Shown here: positions 1 to 5,563 of the stretch, one piece after another | Layout of the letters: the number at the start of each line of letters is the position of its first letter | How positions within the stretch are numbered: position 1 is the stretch's first letter | NCBI GenBank assembly: GCA_017506845.1 | Contig: JAFVMP010000004.1 | Span: 1 to 7,815, forward strand | Length of the DNA: 7,815 nucleotides | DNA from: Campylobacter sp. | GTDB lineage: Bacteria > Campylobacterota > Campylobacteria > Campylobacterales > Campylobacteraceae | Reading direction: 5' to 3' | The notes under the pieces: model-generated | Told to the model about the DNA's origin: nothing | Databases searched by the model: none | The model's input: only the letters and a program-made list of their open reading frames with translations | Position numbers and translations under genes: made by a program

Positions 1-2011
1 AAATAAGGAGCAATATAGAGCCGCCACAGCAGCAATGGGTTATAATTTAATAATTGCAAGCGCAGGCACAGGTAAAACTAGCACTATTGTAGCACGGATT
101 GCTCACCTTTTAAATTCTGATATAAGTGCTGATAAGATACTGCTTTTAACATTTACTAATAAAGCAGCTAGTGAGATGATTGAGAGGCTTGAGAAATATT
201 TTGATGGTAAAATTATAAAACAAATTAGAGCTGGCACATTCCACTCAGTCTCAAATCTGCTTTTAAAAAGCTTAGGCAAAGGGGTAATTTTAAAGCAACC
301 AAGCGAGCTTAAAACACTATTAAAGAGCATAACAGATAGAAGACAATTCCATAGAATTAGTGATACAAAGGGTTATAGCGGTGCGTATTTGTATGATATT
401 TATTCGCTATTTTGCAATAGCTGTGTAAATAATGAAAGTTTTGAGGATTGGTTTGCTTTAAATTATCCAGATCAGGCTGAATTTGCTGCAATTTATGATG
501 ATATTTTGCGTGAATTTGAAGAGACAAAGGTACAGTTTAATTATGCTGATTTTAATGATTTGCTTATTAAAATGCGTAATGAATTAAAAAACGGCTCTGC
601 AATCTGCTTTGATGAAATTTTAGTTGATGAGTATCAAGATACAAATTCGCTTCAAGGCTCATTAATAGATGCATTTAATACTAAAAGTTTGTTTTGTGTT
701 GGTGATTTTGATCAAAGTATTTATGCATTTAATGGAGCAAATATAGAGATTATTGGTAGTTTTAAAGAAAGATATATAGGTGCAAATATCTACTCTCTTA
801 ATATCAATTATCGCTCAAGCGCTAAAATCCTAGCCTTAGCAAATAAAGTAATAGCTAATAATCCAAGGCTATATCCAAAATCGCTTGAAGTAAGTCGTGA
901 AGGTGAGTTTAAATCTCCTGTTTTATTAGTATATGATGAGCTTTTTGTCCAGTATAGTGCAGTAGCTGAGATAATCGCAAAGAGTAGATATCATAAAAGC
1001 GATATTGCCATAATTTTTCGCAATAATTCTAGTGCTGATGGATTGGAAGTAGCATTAAAAGAGCAGGGTATAAGCTGTAAAAGAAAGGGCGGGGTAAGCT
1101 TTTTTGAGGCTCGTGAGATAAAGGCACTTATTGATTTGGTAGCTATTTTAGTTAATCCTAAAGATATTATGGCTTTTATTCATATAATGGAGTATGCTCG
1201 TGGAATTGGTAATGCGCATGCTAAAGAGCTTTTTGATATTTTAAGTTCAGCAGGACATGGGGATATTATAAAAGGCCTACTTCATCCTGATAAAAAAAGT
1301 GCCAAATTAGCACCTAAAAAACAAAATTATCAGTTGGGTCTTTTTGATGATTTTAGTGAATTTATGCCATCAAATCGCTTTGCTAGTCTTGGATTTGATG
1401 ATGAGTTTATGGCTTCTCCTGCGCTGAATTACTCAAATTTAAATCAAAATGGAGCGATATTTTTATTTGAACTTCGAAATTTAATCTATACTATAGATAA
1501 TGAGCTAAACTCAAGTAAGATTATAAGTTCTATTATGCAATCAAAAATTTATAATATAATAGTTGATAATCTAGCTACTAAGCGAGCTACGCTAAGAAAT
1601 GGAAATATCGATAGCGAGCTAAAATGCAGCGCAATAGAGCGGATAATGGCAAAAGCTAGAGTGCTTTTAGAGATTAGTAAGCGTCATAGTAGTATTGATA
1701 ATTTTTATAATTTTTTAACTTTAGGAAAGAGTGAGATAAGTGAGGGAGATGGTGTAAATCTACTTACTGTACATGCTAGCAAGGGATTAGAATTTAATTT
1801 AGTATTTGTTGTGGATTTAGCAGAAGGTAGATTTCCAAATTCACGCTTAATGAGCGATATAGAAGAGGAGAGGCGGCTGTTTTATGTAGCAGTTACACGG
1901 GCAAAAGATGAATTAGTATTAAGCTATGCAAAATATGATAAGATAAGAAAGGTAGAGTATCAGCCAAGTTGTTTTTTAGTTGAAGCCGGAATGGTAAGAA
2001 AATCGGTATAA
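1..2011 (+). CDS. UvrD/Rep-family superfamily 1A DNA helicase (5' end off window)
   Basis: ATP-driven 3'-5' DNA helicase of the UvrD/PcrA/Rep family, acting in the cytoplasm in repair or fork restart. The frame stays open to the left edge: codons from base 2 read NKEQYRAATAA before the first Met at 35. This matches the family Q motif (LNxxQ), so the Met at 35 is internal and only a few residues are missing. Counting that Met as residue 1: Walker A AGTGKT (10-15), motif Ia TFTNKAA (39-45), GTFHS (67-71), motif II DEYQD (198-202), motif III GDFDQSIYAFNGA (223-235), motif IV NYRSS (258-262), motif V TVHASKGLEF (578-587), motif VI FYVAVTRAKDEL (616-627). All catalytic motifs look intact. About 30 residues follow motif VI, so the C-terminal Tudor-like tail of PcrA/UvrD is absent and the length is closer to Rep. 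Residues about 413-475 form a low-complexity insert containing QLGLF. Family is certain; the exact paralogue (Rep-like or UvrD-like) is inferred. Confidence 0.95.
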   Translation, partial: NKEQYRAATAAMGYNLIIASAGTGKTSTIVARIAHLLNSDISADKILLLTFTNKAASEMIERLEKYFDGKIIKQIRAGTFHSVSNLLLKSLGKGVILKQPSELKTLLKSITDRRQFHRISDTKGYSGAYLYDIYSLFCNSCVNNESFEDWFALNYPDQAEFAAIYDDILREFEETKVQFNYADFNDLLIKMRNELKNGSAICFDEILVDEYQDTNSLQGSLIDAFNTKSLFCVGDFDQSIYAFNGANIEIIGSFKERYIGANIYSLNINYRSSAKILALANKVIANNPRLYPKSLEVSREGEFKSPVLLVYDELFVQYSAVAEIIAKSRYHKSDIAIIFRNNSSADGLEVALKEQGISCKRKGGVSFFEAREIKALIDLVAILVNPKDIMAFIHIMEYARGIGNAHAKELFDILSSAGHGDIIKGLLHPDKKSAKLAPKKQNYQLGLFDDFSEFMPSNRFASLGFDDEFMASPALNYSNLNQNGAIFLFELRNLIYTIDNELNSSKIISSIMQSKIYNIIVDNLATKRATLRNGNIDSELKCSAIERIMAKARVLLEISKRHSSIDNFYNFLTLGKSEISEGDGVNLLTVHASKGLEFNLVFVVDLAEGRFPNSRLMSDIEEERRLFYVAVTRAKDELVLSYAKYDKIRKVEYQPSCFLVEAGMVRKSV

Positions 2012-2072
2012 ATATTAAATTTTGCTTAAAATAAATTTCTACTGCTAATACTATAAGAAAAATTATAGAAAG

Positions 2073-2084
2073 TTTGCTTATAAT
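2073..2084 (+). promoter_or_regulatory. Candidate sigma-70 promoter (-10) of the CoA-transferase gene
   Basis: A perfect TATAAT at 2079-2084 is preceded by TTTGCT. This is the usual Campylobacter arrangement: a strong -10 box, T-rich upstream DNA and no clear -35 hexamer. A start near 2091 would give a leader of about 24 nt before the ATG at 2115. It lies in the only gap between helicase and CoA-transferase genes, so the latter probably has its own transcript. Found by eye only; such boxes also arise by chance in A/T-rich DNA. Confidence 0.55.
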
Positions 2085-2102
2085 AAAGATAAAAATTTAA
2101 TT

Positions 2103-2108
2103 AAAGGA
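2103..2108 (+). promoter_or_regulatory. Ribosome binding site AAAGGA for the CoA-transferase
   Basis: AAAGGA sits 6 nt before the ATG at 2115 and fixes that start. Its last A also begins an out-of-frame ATG (2108) that reads only four codons to a TGA at 2120-2122. That mini-frame is too close to the binding site to be favoured for initiation. Confidence 0.65.
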
Positions 2109-2114
2109 TGAATA

Positions 2115-3644
2115 ATGATTGACAATACATTAAATGATACTAGTCGTATCAAAGACCCTAGATATATATCTAAGCTTATTAAAGCTGATGAGGCAGCAGC
2201 GCTTATTCCGCATAAAGCTCAAGTCGGTTTTAGTGGATTTGTCGGTGCTGGTAGCCCACTGTATGTTCCATTAGCAATAGCTGCACGAGCTGAGGCGCTT
2301 CACGCAGCAGGTAGTGAGTATAAAATCAGCATATATTCAGGTGCTAGTACTGATGTGGATCTAGATGGAGCGCTAGCTAAGGCTAATTGTGTTGAGTTTA
2401 GAACTCCATTTAATACAGACCCTAGTATGAGAGGTCTTATAAACTCAGGTGAGACTAGATATCTTGATGTGCATCTATCTTCTCTTGCGTGGCAAGTAGA
2501 GTGTGGATACTTTGGTGATATGGATTTTGCAGTAATTGAAATTTCAGGTATTACTGAAGATGGCAAATTGATCCCTACTACTTCAGTAGGCAATAACCAA
2601 GCATGGCTAAATGCTGCTAAAAATGTAATTTTAGAGCTAAATATAAAACAGCCAAAAGAGTTAGATGGATTCCATGATATATATGTTCAAGCTAAACCGC
2701 CATTTCGTGAGCCAATCCCACTAAAAACTGCTAGAGACCGCATAGGTGAGCCATATATGAGTGTGGATTTTGATAAGGTTGTAGGTGTAGTTTTAAGTTC
2801 AACTGATGATAGATTAAATAGTTTTACTCCACTTGATGAAGTATCTATAGCAATAGGCGATAATGTGGCTAAATTCTTTGCGGCTGAAGAGGCTGCTGGT
2901 AGATTGCCAAAAGGCAAACTTCTACCACTTCAAAGCGGTATTGGTAATGTAGCAAATGCAGTTTTAGCTGCTCTAAGTAAAGCTGGATATAAAGGGCTTG
3001 AGTGCTATTCAGAAGTTATCCAAGATGGTATGCTAGATTTAGTTAAAGATGGCACAGTAGATCTTGCTTCAGCATCAGCTCTATCACTTAGCCCAGCAGC
3101 CGTAGAGGAATTTAGAAATAATGTTGATTTTTATAAAGAGCATATTATCCTTCGCCCACAAGAGATCTCAAATAGTCCAGAGCTAGTAAGACGCCTTGGA
3201 GTAGTAGCAATGAATGGTATGCTAGAGGCTGATATATATGGTAATATTAACTCTACAAATGTTATGGGTACGCAGATGATGAATGGTATAGGTGGTAGCG
3301 GTGACTTTGCTAGAAATGGATATTTATCTCTATTTTTAACTCCATCAGTAGCAAAAGGTGGTGCTATCTCAGCTATTGTGCCATTTGTTAGCCATGTAGA
3401 TCATACTGAACATGATACTATGGTAGTTGTAACAGAGTATGGATATGCTGATCTTAGAGGTTGTAGCCCTAGAGAAAGAGCGCAAAAGATGATAGCTATA
3501 TCTCATCCTGATTATAGAGATATGTTGCAAGACTATTTTGATAGAGCATGCGCTCAGCCAAAACCAGGCCATACTCCGCATATATTAAGTGAAGCATTGA
3601 GTTGGCATGATAGATTTAATAAAACAGGAAGTATGAAAAAGTAA
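2115..3644 (+). CDS. AarC-type succinyl-CoA:acetate CoA-transferase (acetyl-CoA hydrolase/transferase family)
   Basis: Class I CoA-transferase of 509 aa, cytoplasmic, predicted to move CoA between succinyl-CoA and acetate. It is close to Acetobacter aceti AarC (about 505 aa) over its whole length. Shared blocks include SGFVGAGSP (40-48), GASTD (76-80), RTPFNTD (96-102), GIGNVANAVL (275-284), YSEVIQDGML (298-307), MNGMLEADIYGNINST (366-381), GIGGSGDFAR (391-400) and EALSWHDRF (493-501). Aligned from memory with a constant offset of six, AarC's catalytic Glu294 is Glu300 here, and Asn347, Gly388 and Glu435 are Asn353, Gly394 and Glu441. The active site therefore looks complete. The start is supported by AAAGGA 6 nt upstream. 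The gene stands alone between two spacers, each with a -10 box. Related family members act on propionyl-CoA or butyrate, or hydrolyse acetyl-CoA. The AarC-like blocks favour the succinyl-CoA/acetate pair, but the donor and acceptor in this organism are inferred. Confidence 0.9.
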   Translation: MIDNTLNDTSRIKDPRYISKLIKADEAAALIPHKAQVGFSGFVGAGSPLYVPLAIAARAEALHAAGSEYKISIYSGASTDVDLDGALAKANCVEFRTPFNTDPSMRGLINSGETRYLDVHLSSLAWQVECGYFGDMDFAVIEISGITEDGKLIPTTSVGNNQAWLNAAKNVILELNIKQPKELDGFHDIYVQAKPPFREPIPLKTARDRIGEPYMSVDFDKVVGVVLSSTDDRLNSFTPLDEVSIAIGDNVAKFFAAEEAAGRLPKGKLLPLQSGIGNVANAVLAALSKAGYKGLECYSEVIQDGMLDLVKDGTVDLASASALSLSPAAVEEFRNNVDFYKEHIILRPQEISNSPELVRRLGVVAMNGMLEADIYGNINSTNVMGTQMMNGIGGSGDFARNGYLSLFLTPSVAKGGAISAIVPFVSHVDHTEHDTMVVVTEYGYADLRGCSPRERAQKMIAISHPDYRDMLQDYFDRACAQPKPGHTPHILSEALSWHDRFNKTGSMKK

Positions 3645-3675
3645 ATTTCATGAAATTGGCATAAAATAAATAATT

Positions 3676-3728
3676 TTTGAACTTATCTATATGATTTATC
3701 GCTATAATCTTATAAGGATAAGTTCAAA
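3676..3728. repeat. 12-bp perfect inverted repeat enclosing a TATAAT box
   Basis: The left arm TTTGAACTTATC (3676-3687) and right arm GATAAGTTCAAA (3717-3728) are exact reverse complements separated by 29 bp. Arm centres are 41 bp apart, close to four helical turns, so both arms would face the same side of the DNA. The dyad centre (3702) touches the TATAAT at 3703-3708. No T-run follows the right arm, so an ordinary intrinsic terminator is unlikely. A two-site operator upstream of the Sel1-repeat gene is the most natural reading, but that is inference; no known regulator box was recognised. Confidence 0.6.
3703..3708 (+). promoter_or_regulatory. Candidate -10 box within the inverted repeat
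   Basis: A perfect TATAAT lies in the loop of the 3676-3728 dyad, 68 bp before the Sel1-repeat start codon. Transcription would begin near 3715, placing the right arm at about +3 to +14 and the left arm over the -35 region. A second TATAAT downstream competes as the true promoter. Confidence 0.4.
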
Positions 3729-3741
3729 TTTATGCCGGTTT

Positions 3742-3747
3742 TATAAT
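3742..3747 (+). promoter_or_regulatory. Second candidate -10 box of the Sel1-repeat gene
   Basis: A second perfect TATAAT follows a T-rich GGTTT stretch, 29 nt before the ATG at 3776. It would give a leader of roughly 22 nt, similar to that predicted for the CoA-transferase. It lies outside the inverted repeat, so this promoter need not be controlled by it. Which box is used cannot be decided from sequence. Confidence 0.45.
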
Positions 3748-3775
3748 AAAAATTTATAAATTGTATAGGTAGATA

Positions 3776-4444
3776 ATGAAAAAAATAGTATTAATTATGG
3801 GATTTTTCATTACAATAGCAATGGCTACACGGTTAGATATAAAATTATTAGATCAAAAATGCAATAGCGGGGATATTAATGCTTGCAATAGCCTTGGAAG
3901 GGCCTATTTTTTTGGTGATAAGGTAGCAAAAGATTATACAAAAGCTTCTAAAATGTTTGAAAAATCTTGCGATAAAGGCGATGCTGTTGGCTGTGCTAGT
4001 CTTGGTATTTTATATAGAGATGGCAAGGGAGTAGAGCAAGATTATACTAAATCTGCTAAGTTATATCAAAAAGCATGTGATGCTGGATATGCAAATAGTT
4101 GCTATAATCTAGGAGTGGTATATGGCGATGGTTTGGGTGTTAAGCAAGATTACGCAGTTGCTAGCAAATATTTTGCTAAGGCTTGCAGAAGTGATTATAT
4201 TTTAGGATGTTATAATTTAGGTGTTTTATATATGGAGGGTTTGGGCGTTAAAAAGGACTATACAAAAGCTGCCAAACTGTTTTCTAAAGCATGTGATGGC
4301 AATAATGCTAATGCGTGTTATAATCTAGGTGTGTTGTATGAGAGTGGTAAAGGCGGTAAAAGCTTAGCTATAAAATATTATGATAAGGGTTGCAAGCTAG
4401 GAGATAGCCAATCATGTGCAGTTTATAATGAGTTAAATAGATAA
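3776..4444 (+). CDS. Secreted cysteine-rich Sel1-repeat protein (Hcp-like)
   Basis: A 222-aa exported repeat protein. The N-terminus MKK followed by a hydrophobic stretch (4-16) ending AMA at 15-17 is a classical signal peptide, probably cut after Ala17, so the mature protein is periplasmic or secreted. It then holds six Sel1-like (SLR) helix-hairpin units with the pattern C-x7-C. Cysteine pairs are 29/37, 65/73, 101/109, 137/145, 173/181 and 206/214. The first five pairs repeat every 36 residues. The last step is 33 because three residues are lost around 192-195. In the Helicobacter Hcp family such pairs form a disulfide within each repeat. Typical unit features here are YNLGVLY, GxGVKxDYTKA and A-x-(R/D) after the first cysteine. 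A weak TAGG binding site lies 6 nt before the ATG. Family proteins are linked to host interaction or peptidoglycan/penicillin binding, but nothing here identifies a ligand. Confidence 0.88.
   Translation: MKKIVLIMGFFITIAMATRLDIKLLDQKCNSGDINACNSLGRAYFFGDKVAKDYTKASKMFEKSCDKGDAVGCASLGILYRDGKGVEQDYTKSAKLYQKACDAGYANSCYNLGVVYGDGLGVKQDYAVASKYFAKACRSDYILGCYNLGVLYMEGLGVKKDYTKAAKLFSKACDGNNANACYNLGVLYESGKGGKSLAIKYYDKGCKLGDSQSCAVYNELNR
3860..4417 (+). repeat. Tandem 108-bp coding repeats (Sel1 units)
   Basis: The Sel1 gene is built of diverged 108-bp units, each coding for one 36-residue hairpin with a C-x7-C pair; the final unit step is 99 bp. The TATAATCTAGG/TATAATTTAGG segments that recur at this spacing encode the YNLG of successive units. 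The copies differ at many third positions, so this is an old protein repeat and not a recently expanded DNA array. Confidence 0.8.
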
Positions 4445-4546
4445 CTCTTAAATAAATTTAATTTACTATTATTTATTTTATATAATCAAAATCTAAACAA
4501 TTAGCTACTTTGAAACCAAAAGTATAAAATAGAAAAAATTGTAAAT

Positions 4547-5563
4547 TTATTTTGTAATTATACAGTTTTTGACGCTACGTTTGCCTTTATATAGGCGTTT
4601 ATCAGCTTGGTCAGTGAGCTTGTCTGGGTCAGTTCCACTATCAGAAATACCAAATGTCACAGTAAAGTGAATTGAGCGATCGGTAGAGACTTTAACTGGT
4701 GTTTTATTTATGATAAATCTGATATTTTGAATTTGAGTAATAAAGTTATTACGACTAGTATTTGTAGCTACAATGACAAATTCCTCGCCACCCCAGCGAC
4801 ACACGATATCAGATTTATTAGCGTTATCTGTGAATATTTGAGCTAAAGTTTTTAGAACCTCATCGCCGATGTTATGACCAAATTTATCATTTATACTTTT
4901 AAAATTATCTATATCACACATAGCAATTGTAATTGTTTTATTATGTTTTTTAGCTAAAATAGAGTGTAAGGCTCGTTTATTAATTAGACCAGTTAGATGA
5001 TCTGTTTGTGAAGCAGTTCGTAATTCATTTTTGTGCTTGTGAAGATCTTTGATATTTATCTGATTTACAGTATTGTAAATTTTAAAAATCATCGCAAACA
5101 AAAACAATAAAAAAGCAAGATTGCTAAGATAAAATATTTGTGAAAAGTCGCCTGACTCTTTTGGAAAATATACATTTGAGATCATATAGACAACTATAAA
5201 ACCAATAAAATCAAATCCAGCTAATAGATAGTTTATGATACGTTTTCTAAAAATATTTAGATATGTAGTCGAAGCAATTGCAATAATAATAAGGTAAAAT
5301 CCATAATCCCATCCAAGTATAGTAGTAGCAAGCATCGATGAGATTACTATATGAAGATGAGCTAAGAAAAATGCTCTATCATAATTATTATCATCTATAG
5401 CCTTAAGTGAGATAAAATAGATAAAAATTCCAAGAAATGATATAACTGATAGTTCACTCATACCAACTAGATAAAATACAATAGAATATAGAAGTGTTGC
5501 AACTAAAAATAGAGTTATTATAAATTTAAAATTAAAGGTTAGGTTATCTTTGATTAGGTTCAT
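4547..5563 (-). CDS. Membrane diguanylate cyclase (GGEEF), distal copy
   Basis: Predicted inner-membrane enzyme making c-di-GMP from two GTP, 338 aa from the chosen start. About six hydrophobic segments span residues 13-163, with LGWDYGF at 83-89 at the edge of one. A short linker follows, then a C-terminal GGDEF domain from TDHLTGLINKR (187-197). Active-site residues are present: Asp217, Asn225 and Asp234 in the CDIDNFKSIND...GHNIGD stretch, and GGEEF at 258-262. The position of the inhibitory I-site (RxxD) reads NKSD (249-252), so the arginine is missing. The ORF can be extended to a GTG at 5605, but no binding site precedes it and it would overlap the previous gene by 62 bp. The ATG at 5563 has GGA 5 nt upstream and overlaps by 20 bp. 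The gene is last in the thrC-kdsB-cyclase-cyclase operon and paralogous to its upstream neighbour. The signal sensed is unknown. Confidence 0.88.
   Translation of the reverse strand: MNLIKDNLTFNFKFIITLFLVATLLYSIVFYLVGMSELSVISFLGIFIYFISLKAIDDNNYDRAFFLAHLHIVISSMLATTILGWDYGFYLIIIAIASTTYLNIFRKRIINYLLAGFDFIGFIVVYMISNVYFPKESGDFSQIFYLSNLAFLLFLFAMIFKIYNTVNQINIKDLHKHKNELRTASQTDHLTGLINKRALHSILAKKHNKTITIAMCDIDNFKSINDKFGHNIGDEVLKTLAQIFTDNANKSDIVCRWGGEEFVIVATNTSRNNFITQIQNIRFIINKTPVKVSTDRSIHFTVTFGISDSGTDPDKLTDQADKRLYKGKRSVKNCIITK

Noticed and set aside
103..330. Minus-strand open frame inside the helicase gene
   Set aside because: It lies opposite well-conserved helicase motifs and has no binding site or recognisable domain, so it is a shadow. 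The same applies to minus-strand frames within the CoA-transferase gene (2300-2593, 2687-2917, 3369-3581).
2019..2032. ATTTT-GCTT-AAAAT hairpin after the helicase stop
   Set aside because: A five-pair A/T stem without a clean T-tract; no convincing terminator.
3644..3657. 14-bp palindrome AATTTCATGAAATT overlapping the CoA-transferase stop codon
   Set aside because: As a hairpin it gives only a 5-bp A/T stem with a CATG loop and no T-run follows, so it does not support a terminator; too short to claim as a binding site.
3676..3728. The dyad as a miniature transposable element with terminal inverted repeats
   Set aside because: Only 53 bp long with no clear target-site duplication beyond T-runs; a promoter-associated dyad fits better.
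4105..4340. Several TATAAT boxes inside the Sel1 gene that could be internal promoters
   Set aside because: They recur at the 108-bp repeat spacing because TGYTATAAT encodes the conserved C-Y-N of each unit; protein sequence explains them.
4450..4478. AAATAAAT / ATTTATTT inverted repeat in the convergent spacer, a possible bidirectional terminator
   Set aside because: The arms are 8 bp of pure A/T with a 13-nt loop, giving little stem stability, and such matches are common in DNA this A/T-rich.
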